Origin: Paragordius varius
Lineage: Eukaryota; Nematomorpha
DNA: 64,000 nucleotides
Reading direction: 5' to 3'
NCBI GenBank assembly: GCA_964247055.1
Contig: OZ176059.1
Span: forward strand, 558,001-622,000
In this document: one piece after another, positions 50,017 through 63,639 of the stretch
Layout of the letters: each line of letters opens with the position of its first letter
How positions within the stretch are numbered: the first letter of the stretch is position 1
The notes under the pieces: generated by a model
Seen by the model: only the letters and a program-made list of their open reading frames with translations
What the model was told of the DNA's origin: nothing
Database searches by the model: none
Position numbers and translations under genes: made by a program

Positions 50017-51294
50017 AATAGTACAACACTTTTTCATTAACAATTCAATGGCTCTAAAGGATTTCTATTACGTAAGATTGGTTCAAAAGCAATTGGCACC
50101 CAAACTTTTTTATAAGACAAATTTATAAAAAAAACCCTAAATAATTTTGTTGGTAATCTACTTCTTACATCAAAATTCTAAGATGATTAAAAAATTTTAA
50201 ATTAATTATGGCTTATCTGGTGTTGATTAGTGTAAAACGCTATAAAAATTGATGTAACATTTTTAAATTAATCGTATGCCTCAAAATGAAAAGCACCATA
50301 TGATGGTAGATATATGGCTAACTGGTAAAAATAGTTTTTTTCTATTTAATTCACATTCCTTTACATTTTTTCGAATTCTGAGAGTTGGTAATCAAAAAAT
50401 GATTTGAAACACCATATTTTGACTCTACATTTGGCATACTATAATAATATAACATTTGCACTCTTCAAGAGTGTATCCTTCAAAATTTTAAGTGTTGATT
50501 TTAATTATTTTGCCATGTATATTTTTTTTAAACCTAATTTTCTTTATTTCTTATATATTTATTCATTTAAAAATAAATTTTGTTAATCAAATACTACCTT
50601 TTTATTTTAAACTAATTTTTTTCCAATTTAACATAATTATTAACTTAATGTTTTTAATAAAAAATTGTAAATAATGATTAATAAAGCTTATTAAATTATG
50701 TATTATATTTTATATTGATCAATAATTTAGACAGTAAGATTGACAAATAAGGATTTTTAAAGCGGAAATCATTTAAAAAATAGGTCTGATCATGAAATTT
50801 CACTCCTTGGATGAAATATGATCTCAATTTTTCGGATTGTAAGGGCAAGCTATCCCATCCAAAATATTTACAACCAGAAAAATAAATTAAACTAAATTTC
50901 ACACCTAATACATATATATATATATTATCTAAGTATTTTGTTTTATGCACTGTGTAAATAACCCATAATTACCGAACCAAATTTTAATTACATGTGGACT
51001 TTTTGGTTGGACTTTATTTAAGAAAATTAAATAACATAACAAGTATTTTGAAAGTGGTATTTTATTATATTATTATAGATATAAAGGTTATATAAAAAAT
51101 TTATATAATAAGAATACATATATGTGCATATATATAAAAATATATATGTCAGTTATTACAAATAAATGCGTAATGAATAATGGCAGGATTGTGTTAATAG
51201 ATAAAAATGTTCATCAATTGATTTTTACGCCTAAAAATTTGATAATGAAAAAAATATCTTCCAAATTTATAGAAAATAAACGCCTTGCATATTA

Positions 51295-51585
51295 CAGTAG
51301 TAAAAGAAAGTATACGGACGGACAAAACGTAAAAATATAAAGACGACAAATATTTTTTCTAAAAGACAACCAACCATTTTTTTAAATCTTGAGTTTTAAA
51401 TATAAGTGATTTTTTAAACTGAAATGTATGAAATAAAGATGTAAATAACACAATCAATTAAGTATTTTACCATTAAATTGATTTTTGTAGGATATATATA
51501 GATTAAAACAATATTGTTGTCATTTGAAAAAAATTTTTTTGTCTTTATATTTTACGTTTTGTCCGTAGTATAATTTCATTTTTAT
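51295..51585. mobile_element. Family B MITE
   Basis: Left GGACAAAACGTAAAAATATA, right TTTTACGTTTTGTCCG; outermost bases diverged. Confidence 0.72.
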
Positions 51586-52107
51586 TTTAGGTATATAAAT
51601 AATAATTGTACTCATACCATATATTTAATAATAATACTGAATCTAAATGTATAAAAAAACCTATCATAAAAAGATATTTATGGAAAAAAGATTGATGTGA
51701 AAAGTAATTAATTATATAGTGGTTTTAGCGTTAAGTACATAATTCTAGTTGAGATCTCTATTTAAAGTACCATAAAAAAACATTATTTAATCAATCACAC
51801 TCACACAATCATCAAATACATATATTATTCAATCATTAAATTAATTTTTTAAAAAATTGACAACAATATTTATTTTGTGTTGGGGTATTTTTATTTTAAA
51901 ATATATAACATAATTTTTAGCCATAAACATAAATATTTGAGTTTTTGGATAACAATTCTAAAGATTGCGTAAATTTATTACGATAAGGATGATATCAACT
52001 AAATAAAAATTTAACAAATGTCTAAAACATAACCTAAAATACCCACACTACATCAACCATCATACACTAACAATACATTATTTTTATATTAAACTTATAT
52101 ATATATA

Positions 52108-52394
52108 TATACCATTTACAGTTCACATTCACCTTGAACAATTTAAATTCACCCTCGAATTCAAATTCACTACAATTAAATTTCACCCTCATAAAACAAA
52201 ATATGTGTTTTCGAACTAATGTAACTCATTATTAATATAAAATATATCTTTATGGCATAGTTTTTTATTTTTTAAGTATTATTTTACGTTAAAACAAAAT
52301 TTTATTTTTTAAAAATATATTAAAATATAGGTAGTTTTTAATCTTAAAAAACATATATTTTATGTGAGAGTGATTTTGAATTGTTAATGGTATA
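52108..52394. mobile_element. Family A MITE at the ARAP-like 3' end
   Basis: TATACCATTTACAGTTC to TTGTTAATGGTATATA. It lies 78 bp downstream of the ARAP-like stop codon, so it may be part of the 3' UTR. Confidence 0.76.
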
Positions 52395-52472
52395 TATATG
52401 AAAAAAAAACGCAACAAAATTAAAGGTAAGATAGTGGTTGTGTTAATTATTCTGGGGTCTGTAGTAATAACA

Positions 52473-55400
52473 TTATGAACAATACATGGCTTTAAACAGT
52501 GCTGGGATCCACATTTCACTTTCAACGCGACTGTTAAATAGTATGGCAAAACATGTCATAATATTACTATCATGATTGGACCCTAACGATTTAACCGATG
52601 CTTTATTTGAAAAATTTTGTTTTGCAATTTGTTTCAAATCTACATTACCAATAATGTTGCTATCGACTTCATCATTTTTGGATTGAAAACCTGGAGTGTT
52701 GTTGCAATCTATAATAAAGCAATAATTAAAATCAATTATTAAAAATTAGCAATAAAATGTTTAGGTTTCATATAAATATATATATAAATTATAGGTGGTT
52801 ATCAATTTATATTTTTTTACCCTAGTTTATATATATTCTGGAAAAAAAGGTAATAAAAATAAATTTTTTGAAAATAAAAACATACTTATTTGTCTTTTAC
52901 ATTTAGCGTTGTTTTTATAATTATTATTGTAAATATTTGATATACAGTAAAATGGAAATTATTTTTCACAAAAACAACCATATGTTTTAAATCTTGTTTT
53001 TTTACATTTTACTCATTGTTTTTAATTGTAAAAAAAGAAATATATATGTATTTTAATAACAATCATTTACAATTGTTATCAAATGATTTTTAAATATTAG
53101 AGTTCTGTTTAAAAGTATGGTTGTTGTATTTTGAAAAAAATTTGTTTGCCTTTATATATATATATATATATTTTTACGTTTTGTCCATGGTATAATTTCC
53201 ATTTTATACATATATATATATATATCCTATATATTTTTAAAATCCCCTACCTATTTCTTTGTTTTGATGATCGTTTAAAGTATCGTTTTTAGTTTGGTTG
53301 TTGGGGGAGATTATGTGGTTTTGAGCACAACTCTTTGTGAAAAGAGTAAAACCTCGGTGTGAAACACTAATTCAAATAAGCATATAAATAAGGATGCATC
53401 TCATATATGGAATAAGAGCATAGTATAAATATATGAATTTGCAGCATCCAATAAATTAAACATCAATTAATTTAACCCTAAATGAAATAATTTAAATAAA
53501 GCTATGGAAAAAAAAGTTAAAATAAAACAAAAATTTTGATTGTTTTTATAAAAAAAACGTAAAAAGACACATTTTTTGTATATATATATATATATATATA
53601 TATAAGTGAGCCACACATATTTAACCTCAATTTTTTAGGAGAGTTTAAAGATAACAATTTTGATATGTATGATTGTAATAGTGTGTTACTAATTTCACAA
53701 CTTTGACTCATGTTTTTGCCACCCAAACCTATATTAGGCTGTTGAATTTAAATAATTTATGATTAGATAAGGATAGGCCCCTGTCATTTTTAGTAAATTA
53801 AAAAAAAGGTTTTGTCTAACATATAGTTGTAAAACGTTTTTTGTTTTCTCTTTACAATTAAAAGTTTCCACAAAATTTTAACTATTTATATATTTATAAA
53901 TAATCAATACCATTCATATTCCAATGTTGTTTGAGATGATACCATATGACTTATTGTGGGTTGCCAATTCGAATTGTTTGATAACAACAACGGAGGGAAT
54001 GGGATACCCGAAAATAAACTTATAACATGATTACGCTTGCTAGTGTCAAAACTATATAATGGTTTTGGTGGCGCTTGATGCCGCGTTATTCCATTCTTTT
54101 TATTAGCTAATAACGAAAAAAAATTCATTACGGGTAATATAAAATATATGCATTGTAAATTAATACATATAATTAGAGTAATATAATTACAATAATCAAA
54201 TAGATCATACAAAAAATAGTTTAAGCCAATGGTTCCCAACAAGGTAGGCGTAGAAAAATTTAAGAAAGGCGAAAAATTTTGAGAATTTAATTAAAAATTA
54301 AAACAATAAACAAACTAAAGAATTTCGGGTGCAAATTATCAAGATTTGTCACCGATATTAATAAAATACACTTCAAAAAATGCAATGCAGGTATAAGGAT
54401 CTCATTGATTGGGATTTTTATAATGTTATAATGAATTTTACATTTTTAGATTATTTTTGAGAAAAGGGGGCCTCCCAAGAATTCTAATTTTGATTTAATG
54501 GGACAGTAGTGAACAAAAAAAGGTTGGGAATCATTGATTTAAGATATTTGAGATAAATATTTTCACATACCTCAAATATGAGTTATTAATTAATTAATTT
54601 AAAAGACCTTATAAAATCTATCCCATACACTTGTTGTTGATTTATAGTAAAAAAATTTACCAATTGATTTTTTGTTGTAACATGTTAGTGTGTTTCGACT
54701 AAATTCCCAAACCCATTCTTTTTGTTTGATGGAAGGCTTATGGCCAATCTTTTGGCATTGAATTATTTTATTGCGATGGTTATTTGATAGTTGCGTTTTA
54801 TTAGGTAGCACAGTAGGTAATAATGTAGTATCTCCATTAACATTATTGTTGTTATGGTTCCAAAATAATGTTGATTTCTGACTTTTATTAGATGATATGT
54901 TTGTTGTGTTGTTATTATTAGTTTGACTAATTCATGCGAAAAAAAATGTGATTATTATAATAATAATCTGTATTATGGTAATTTATGATTTTTTTTTCAT
55001 ATATAATTAAATCGATTAAAGTTGTTATCAAAGGGGGTATATATATATATATATATTTATATGAGAAGTTTAAAGTAAGCTCTATAAAGGTAAAATTTGT
55101 AGTTTTTATATCATAACAATTTTTCAGTTAAACGCAGCATTTATTGCATGCGTTTGTTGAAAAAGTGTTGGTTTTGACTGAAAAATGGTATATTAAATAT
55201 ATCCTTATGCAATTGAGAAATTACGCCACAAAACTAAAAAACTTTTTTCTATCTTTGAAAAAAATTTGTTTTGAAAAAATAGCGTTAGACCCATATGAGT
55301 GATTCTTTATATATATATATATATTAATTTATAAAGACTTACACATTCTTGGGAGGTGTGACATGACATACACACGCCTTAATAATGATAGTTTTGAATT

Positions 55401-58400
55401 GGGCACACAAAGAAAATGGAATTAAAATCTAGATGATTAAATATTTACACTCATTTTTGTTCAAATATTCCATGGATATTTAAAATACGCGTTTATAAAA
55501 GTGAAAAATAATCGTTTTTTTCCATTTATTAAAGTGCTCTATCTGTATTACATTTCTAATTTACCATTTACAATTTAAGTTCACCCTAAAAATAAATTAT
55601 GTGTTTTTAGGCTAATATAATCATCATCAATATCAAATATATTTTTTCAGCATTGTTTTAATTTTAAACAAAATTTCACTTTTTAAAAATATAAGTAATT
55701 TTTAAATTTAACAAAGACAATTCATTTTAGGGTAAATAAGGGTGAATTTGAACTGTAAATGGTAAACTACGTATATATAAATATATATATATATATAAAA
55801 TAAAAAACTAATAAAAATTATTAAAAAGCAAAATAGATAAATAGTTCGATATTTATCAAAACCGTACCCGAGGATCGTTTATAATTTGGCAATACCACGG
55901 ATTAATTTGAGTACACAAAGATATATCCTCTTGTGAATGAATATAATTTTGTTGCAACGGGGAAGAACGTGTATTATCAATACTGTTAGAATTGTGCTCT
56001 AATCCATATAAATGAAACATTTAAAAATGGCTGGTTTTCAAAAAATGAATTATTTTACAATTAAGTAGAGTCGAGACTCAAGGATTCGTTACATAGATAA
56101 TTTGGATAGTATTACATTTATTGTTTTTTTTATGATTTAATTATTCAAAAGACTCGTATAACCAATAAATTACCATTTAATTGTATCAAATTTAAATATT
56201 AATCGGGTGTTGAATGTTTTTTTCTTGCAATTTGCAAAATTTTTAAAAGAATCAACACATGAACCAATATGTTTCTAAATTTTATGTCATCAACCAATCA
56301 TAATAAATCAAGGACATAAAACCATAAAAAGGATAAAGATATAATATCCATCAAAATTTTAGCATTTCACCATACACATGAATTTTGTAATGAAAATTCT
56401 AAGATAAAGCTGGCTGGTTCAATATCAGTTTTTTTAGATTATTTACCATATATGCAACGTAATGTCCAATTTTAAATATTCTGTAAACTCGTAAAATTCA
56501 ATATATAGCAATATCCAAACGACAAATATTATACACGTTACATCTAAAATCGACACACTATAATATATTAATTTTATTTATGTTTACCCATTATATTATC
56601 GTCTGCCCGTGTAGAAACGTGATTATTATCGTTTGTTTGTCGTACACATGAATTTTGAATCGAATCATCGTTGGGAGAAACATTTTTTGAACTCTCACCC
56701 ATATTTGTTGTAAAAAGTAAATTGCTGGATTTATTTAGTTCATTATCCTTTAAATTAAAACTTTGTTCATCATCATCATCTTGGCATTCAAAACTTTCAT
56801 TAGCAAAAGCGTCCGGTATTAAAAGCGGAGTCTCATCATATAAATTAATGTTATGGCCATTTCGTTCCTTAATATTGAAGTAATTCATATTTGCTTTAGG
56901 ATGGTGATCATCATTAGAGGTATGAACATAAAAATCATCGTCATCATCCATATGCGGTATATCGTCCGTTGAATTTGATAAAGATATAAGAGATATTGAA
57001 TCGGAATTTGAATCCCCATGACTATTGGCTCGAAACGATAAAGAATTAATTTTTGAGCAATCGTTACCATGGTTTGCTTGACTGATGTCATCAATGTTAT
57101 TTTCATTATCTAAGGACAAATTTGGAGAATTACCGATAGATTGATGATGGCTATCACTAACATTGGTATTGCCATTTTTAACGTGTTTAAATGATCTAAG
57201 TTTGGTCGCAATCAATTTTTGAAAGGTTGATTTATTGTTTTTAGCATTTGATTTAGGGCTACCATTTTCTAATGATTCTCTGGCAAAAGAATTCTCTTCA
57301 AAATTTGTGTTCGATATTGGCGATGCCGATTTTGATGATGTGGCCAACTTTAAATGTTCACTTTTACTTTTACTAAGGTATTTGGACTTTTTTACGGTTT
57401 CACCGTTTGCGTGAATCTTTTTGAGTACTTTATCAAACGCCTGTACATACAAAATGGTAAAATAAAAAATTTGAATGATAAAAAAATACTAAATTGTTGA
57501 TAAAGGATTAAAATATATCTTGGAAACTTTTAAGGACACATGATTAAGGTAAGGGAATATTTCTTGCAGACATTATTGCATGATAAATTTTTAAAAAATC
57601 TCTCTTAAAAAAAATCTAATGTGGTAAATCAAGATGTAAATAAATAACTGGATAATATTATAGAAAAAAAACTGATTAAAACGGAACTATAACCTATAAA
57701 AATTAAAGGTAAAGATTAATTATATCCACAACCAAATCAATAATATAGCTAAAACATCCATAAATACAACGGGAAGGGAAACATGGTAAGATAAAAAAAT
57801 TGACTTATAGCCTAATCACTGTCAAACAAAAAATGGATTGAGATTATTAAAAACAACTTTTATATAAAGACAAACACGTATAAAGTATTAATAATGAAAT
57901 AGACAATTAGACAATCATCGAAAAATTATTATTACTTGCAAACGTTGAAAAAAATTATGATATTCAGTCCATAGTAAAACAATCATCAACATATTTTCAT
58001 TTGGATTGAGTGGCCGTTTAAGTATACCATGCATAAGATTCTCAATAATCCAAATACGTTTAATATCCTTAACAACTAGAGAATGATCTTCTTCGCGTGT
58101 ACCATGATCCAAATTAACATGGTTTATGTGGTTATGATTTGAATGCGATTTCGTCATTTTTGCTAGTATGGTATTTAACCGTTGTTTAAATTCAGGCCTT
58201 TGACATACATTAGTAGGGGTTGTTGTTGTTGTTTGAGACGACATAGTTAGGAAAGGTCCATTTGTCTCCATATTGTTCTTTTGTTCATAGGCAGCATTCT
58301 CATTCTCATTATTTATCTGAAATGCTGACTTTAATTGAGTTAAAACATCCCTTACAAGCATATCTGATTTTACTTTGACAAGTTGGACACCCATTTTCGG

Positions 58401-61400
58401 TTCTGTATTGCAATCTATGCTATGATAGCTTCCATTAACCATACTATCATCTTTAATTATATTATCAAGATCATCATTTAGGATAGTAGAAATAGATATG
58501 AGAAATTCACCAGCACGGCTTGTGGCTAAGCTCCGTGCATGAGTCATTTTTGCAAGACCGGCTTTAACTGCGCGTTCGCGTTCAAAAATACGCGGATCAA
58601 CCTTAAAACAACATATTTATAAGAGATTGGGAATAAAGAGATCAATAAAATAGTTTTTATTTGATATAGCTAAAAAATATTTATTGGAATAACATAAAAA
58701 ATAGTACAACATCAATGACTAGCTTCGAATTCTAGGAATTCATTATTGAACTGATTATGTGAAGGTGAACAAATAATCTGATAAACAACTATAAATATAT
58801 TTAAAATACTGTAAAAAATTATTATTACATAAAAGAGCTTGCAGTGTTTTGCTATACAAATTTAATAGTTAGAGTATAAATTGAAATTATACGGACAAAA
58901 TGTAAAAATATACGGACACATATTCTTTTCTAAAAGACAACAATATTTGAATTTTTATTTATTTTAACTTAAAATTATAGAATATATTGATAATACAATA
59001 AATGACATATCTTACGATTGTTATTAAATGGTTTTAATAGGATAAAGTGAGGTTTGATAAAGTACGGTTGTCTTTTAAAAAATTTTGTTTTTATATATTT
59101 ACATTTTGTCCGTATAAATTCAATTTTCACTGTTAAATATAATAGGACCAATTAAAATATTTCCACCATAAATTTATGTAACCAACGTCCCGGTTTAGAT
59201 TATTATATTTATATTTAAAAGTTCTAAAATTTCCCTAATAATTTTATCAATAACTAATATTAATACCAGTCACATTGTTAAAATTATATACAAATCTAAA
59301 ATTTAAAGCTTGCTCTGCTATGGCACTGCTTTTTATGTTGGATTTTGTAAAGCAGAAACAAACTAATATTGATAGTAATGAAGTCAATAATAATTGTATC
59401 TCAACTATATTAATAAATGACTATAAAAAAAGACATTGTTATAGTGTAAAAAACTTTAGAATAACAAAACTCCAACCAATAGTATTAATATAAAAATTAT
59501 CTGGCTTCCAATGTAACATATAAAATAGCCAATTTTAAATAAAATTAATATCAAAATTAGTTTTAAACCAGGGAATTAAAAAGAAGCACAAAACTAATAC
59601 TGAGTATCCTGGTGTCTACACGATCAAATGCAGTTACGATAAGTTTTACATAGGACAGACCGCAAGAAAATAAGTACGAGAATAAAAGAAACATAAAGCA
59701 TGTTTAAGAAATTCCATTATAAAAAGCAGTGCTATAGCAGATCATGCTTTAGATTTCTTTCATGAGATTGGTGTTAACAATGTGACTCGTATTAATATTA
59801 GTTATTATAAAGCTCGAATTATTAGGGAAACATTAGAGCTTTTTATATATAAGGATAATAATCTAAACCGTGACGTAGGATATATAATAAATCCATCGTT
59901 TAAAATTTTAATATAATTGGATTATAAATATTAATTAAATTTGTATCTTAGCCAACCAATGCAAACTCTTTTAGGTATTTATACTTTTTACAGTATTTAA
60001 AATTTTTAGATTAATTGTATCACTCATAATGATGAATTCCTTTTGGAAAACTCGAAACTAGTCACTTATGTTGTACTATTTTAATTCCAATAAAGAGATG
60101 TTTAAACCACAATTTATAGATAAGTGGTGTAGAACTAATTATGATTTTTCATAAATGCATGTAATTTATTAGGTAGGAATAATCAAAATTCCGTATTTCG
60201 GAATACAATTGCTACGAAGTAAATTATACTTCTTGTTTTATTGAGGCGATATTATATGTAGCACACATGTAACTTTGTGTTCAACTAATGATTTTATAGA
60301 CCATTAAAAATGACCTTTGTCGACGTTATAGGCATTTTCGCGCCCCAGCCAACATACACCGCAGTGATGTGGCAATATGACTTAATTTGTAAAATTATTC
60401 TATAACTCATTAACAACAAAAATGTGTTTAAAAATGAAGTAAACACTTAAATAATAATAATAAGTCACCTAAAGATAAATCGTGATGAAAAAATGATAAG
60501 GCAAACACTTCAAAAACTAAAACCTTAATTTTCCCTAACAATTTTTTTTTCAAGTATCCAAGAAATAGAAAATGCTAATACTATGATACCTGAAATACTT
60601 GGCAGTAATTGGTTAAGAGTTCGTGTAATACCATTATGTAACTACTAGTTTGACCATAATCTTCGTTTAACGTGTTTTGCTTGTTTTGAGGCTTAATACC
60701 ACATGCATTGTTGATATCATCAGTGTTTTTATTGTTGCCATTTTTAAAATTTAAGAAGGATTTAAATGTTTCATCTATGGAGACAGCACGTGGCCCCATT
60801 AAACCAATGGCAAAAATTGATGCCAAATTTTGTGCACTCATATTATTCACATGTTCATACAATGTCACATGGTAGAGATGACCTAAGCATCAAATTATAT
60901 AAAGAAGATAAAAATTTAATTTTTTACAAAAAATTTTTTGAAACAAAATATTTTTAGTTAAACCTAGTTTATTCAGCAATGTTCAATGTTTAGCAATGTG
61001 ACACTTTTCTTATAATATGTATCCTTTATTTTATCAAAAATAGATTTTTTTTCATTAAATGAGTATTAATATTTGTTAAAGAATGGAAAAACAAGAGCTC
61101 TATGGTACTTATATTTTTTGATGAATATTTGTTAATACAATAAAGTTCTTGTTTTTTTATTCTTTAACAAATATTTATACCCATTTAACGAAATAAAATA
61201 AATTTTTGATTTAATAAAGGATACATGACTTGTAAGGCTTAATAAACGAGGTGAATAAGATGATGGTATAATATAATTTTGTGGATATCAGAATAAAAAT
61301 AATAAAGCTCATAGATTAGTCGTCCCATAATTAACTTAAAAGGTATTATTCAAAAAATATTATATATATGTATATATACTCCCGTGATACAACCAATATA

Positions 61401-62756
61401 GCAAAAAGCAATTTTTTAGCTTTGATAATATATGGAAAAACACTTTGACATGCGCGATTTTTAACACACAGTGCTATAGGATCCAAAAAAATTATTTCAC
61501 ACCATCATATAATACAAAAAAAAGAATGGTTTTTATAAAAAAACGACAAAACGAAATATCAAAAAATAATGAATATACCTAACAAACGCTTAACCATACA
61601 ATAATTCAAACGGGGTAACAGATCAGTATTACACACTATGCCAGTGTATGAAGCAATGATACCATCTCCCTTATTAGCATCAACCTTATTATTTTCAATA
61701 TTCTGAAAAGTAATGTTTTTCAAGGCTTCAACACATGCCGGACCAATCAAGGGTTCAGGCAAAGTTCTAAGATACCGTTTAAGGGCATTTGCCACATCGT
61801 GTTCGGAATAGGTATCCTTACTTATCCCTGTACTACTTAGAAGTTGTTGTAATGTAGTTTTATTGTTATGCACATTACCATGTGGTATTGATAATGGGAT
61901 TGTTGGTGAACATTCTATTGTTATAATAATGACAAAACGACACATAAATTATCTAAATATAAATATGGATCTATCCATCTTTCAGGTTAAAGGCAACATT
62001 TTCCAAGCAGAAACAACTGAAAAAATGTTGCGTTTGGTTGAAAAAAAACGTTGTTTTTTATTGAAAAAATGGTACAAATAAAGATTTTTATGGAGAAAAC
62101 AAAACCACATAAACATATTGTAAATATTAAAAAAGAGATTTTAATCAAAAATTTACGATTATTTAGGAGAGGAGATACATAATCCCGATATTGGGCTTAA
62201 GATAGATGAAAAAAAACCCAAAAATTATCAAAGCAGCCACGTAAATGTTTATCTGTTAAACATCCCTAGTTTATAAAGTTTAATTTCAACCACATATATA
62301 CGTGCGTGAAAATCTATATGTTTGAGTATTGTATTGTATTGTATGGTAAAATAATTAATTAATTATTATATATGCAATTATAATTCAGCTAAAATTATAT
62401 AAAATTTTAAAAATTTATTATGATATTTCAATTACTACAAGTAATCTTTGTCAAACGTAAAAAATAAAATTAAAATATAAACTAAAATTTAAATTATAAA
62501 ATAAAATAATTACTTTTATCTCCATCAAATCCATTCGGATAATGGGATAGTGATTGTTGATGTTTGCAATTTAAATCATTGTATATACGATGGTTTGTAC
62601 TGTTATTTTCATTACAGGGGTGATGATTAATATTATAATCTTTGCTGGTATATGTTTTAGAGACAGGGCAACCATTTTGCCCTATGAGTGATGTTAAAAG
62701 AGCTTCAATTTTAACATGCGATCCATTGAGACGATATATTCCTTTGGATTCAAGCC
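52473..62756 (-). CDS. ARAP: ARAP-like Rho/Arf GTPase-activating protein, C-terminal half (5' end outside window)
   Basis: ARAP proteins join ArfGAP and RhoGAP activities under phosphoinositide control; only the RhoGAP-RA-PH part is in the window. Exons: 62756-62514, 61914-61579, 60882-60590, 58601-57936, 57440-56588, 55998-55868, 55377-55343, 54926-54661, 54106-53911, 53700-53617 (acceptor uncertain), 53330-53251 and 52708-52473, ending TAA; about 1138 aa. RhoGAP: GLESKGIYRLNGS carries the Arg finger, followed by LRTLPEPLI and NNMSAQNLASIF. RA: AGEFLISIS, then LVKVKSDMLVRDVLTQLK and ILKRPLNPNENMLMIVLLW. A Ser/Asn/Asp-rich linker of about 290 aa follows. A split PH domain shows WVWEFSRNTLTCY and the closing helix VESEMWIPALFKAM. 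Asn-rich inserts interrupt RhoGAP and PH. ARHGAP20 has a different domain order, so ARAP fits better. All joins are phase-consistent; 53.9-53.2 kb is least sure. Confidence 0.85.
52946..53207. mobile_element. Family B MITE in an ARAP-like intron
   Basis: TACAGTAAAATGGAAATTAT and TAATTTCCATTTTATA ends; inner ACAACCATATGTTTTAAATC mirrored by AAGTATGGTTGTTG. It occupies nearly half of the 542-bp intron before the last exon. Confidence 0.74.
54227..54536. mobile_element. hAT-type MITE in an ARAP-like intron
   Basis: Ends CAATGGTTCCCAAC and GTTGGGAATCATTG are inverted. The flanks GTTTAAGC and ATTTAAGA look like a worn 8-bp duplication. The interior matches 20380-20500 in reverse orientation. Confidence 0.75.
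55560..55765. mobile_element. Family A MITE, short copy
   Basis: TTACCATTTACAATTTAAG and TTTGAACTGTAAATGGTAAA; about 100 bp from the exon 55998-55868 donor. Confidence 0.74.
58870..59132. mobile_element. Family B MITE in an ARAP-like intron
   Basis: TATAAATTGAAATTATACGG at the left and CCGTATAAATTCAATTTTCA at the right. Confidence 0.75.
59566..59916 (+). pseudogene. Decayed GIY-YIG endonuclease fragment of a Penelope-like retroelement
   Basis: The plus-strand frame reads PGVYTIKCSYDKFYIGQTAR, then, after two in-frame TAA codons (59671 and 59683), IIKSSAIADHALDFFHEIG, RIIRETLELFIYKDNN and LNRDVGYIINPSF, ending at TAA 59914. The GVY...YIGQT pair, the catalytic Arg region, the AIADHAL block and the late Glu in IRETLEL are the order seen in GIY-YIG domains at the C-terminus of Penelope-like elements. 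The upstream reverse transcriptase is not recognisable, as expected for 5'-truncated copies. It lies in the ARAP-like intron 58602-60589, antisense to the gene. Confidence 0.75.
61016..61232. mobile_element. Family F hairpin element in an ARAP-like intron
   Basis: ATCCTTTATTTTATCAAAAA at the left, with inner TTGTTAAAGAATGGAAAAA, mirrored at the right by TTTTTTTATTCTTTAACAAA and AATAAAGGATACAT. Same family as 33685-33900. Confidence 0.78.
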
Positions 62757-62955
62757 CTGGAGAATTTAATGGGGAAAAAAATATTATAGCACATTCTGAT
62801 TTATACGCGCGCTATCTCATGAATACTTTAAAGTTAGTTGGTACTATAACACCGCCTATAAACTAATTACGTGATAATTGTGCATACAATTTATTCAGTA
62901 CTTTTTAATAGGCAACGAAAAACGTTTAAAAAAACTTTTTGCAAACTTTTTTTCA

Positions 62956-63215
62956 TATACACCATTTACACTTCAAAGTTACCCCGGAACAATTCAAATT
63001 AACCTAAAAATAATTAATGTGTTTTTAAGATTAAAATTTACCTTTTTTATATATATAAAACATGAAATTTTGCCTAAAATTAAAATAATATTAAAAAAAT
63101 AATAAGTTATGCCATAAAAAAGAAATGTATGATATTAATGATGAGTTAAATATCCCGAAAACACATTAATTTTTAGGGGCAATTTAAACTGTCGAGGGTG
63201 ACTTTAAATGTAGAT
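62956..63215. mobile_element. Family A MITE, degenerate
   Basis: TATACACCATTTACACTTC at the left and GAGGGTGACTTTAAATGTAG at the right; core TTATGCCATAAAAA. Confidence 0.7.
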
Positions 63216-63449
63216 ATATATCACATCATCAATAATATTAAGGCCACTGTATTCAATCATTATATGGTAAAAAGTAGCAAGCAATATGTTTTTTATGATG
63301 TGTTAAATAAGGGCTATAAATTAAAACACGATTGTAAATATAAATGCAAATTCATAAAGAAGCCTAAAAAAATGATATTCATTTTTATAATTAGTTAATG
63401 AGTTAGAATTCAATAAAATAGTATTTTAGCATAGATAATATATATAGTT

Positions 63450-63594
63450 GGTTGCTTATTTCACACTATATTAGGGCAATTCGCACAGTGATGTATGGAA
63501 AAGAGAAAGGATTTATTCAACGTTTTTTATACACTACTGTGTTGCAAATTGCTTTACTATAGGGTGAAATAAGCAACCATTAAAATGCATACTA
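63450..63594. mobile_element. Family C hairpin MITE
   Basis: GGTTGCTTATTTCACACTAT arms and complement ending CATTAAAATGCATACTACA; inner GTGATGTATGG / ATACACTACTGTGTTG. Confidence 0.8.
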
Positions 63595-63639
63595 CATAAA
63601 TATATATAGATATACCCAAGTTAGCCTTTATTCAAAAAA

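Larger units (their letters stand above)
47035..52472. other. Intergenic region between FRRS1-like and ARAP-like genes
   Basis: No host gene found. It holds MITEs of families D (47385-47570, 47815-48010), hAT-like (48060-48335), C (48470-48626), B (49725-50016, 51295-51585), an A-related fragment (50453-50672) and A (52108-52394). Segments 48630-49725 and 50680-51290 are plain AT-rich sequence with nothing assignable. Confidence 0.55.

Noticed and set aside
62642-62866. 74-codon plus-strand frame
   Set aside because: Lies opposite the RhoGAP exon 62756-62514, which has the conserved GIYR motif on the minus strand.
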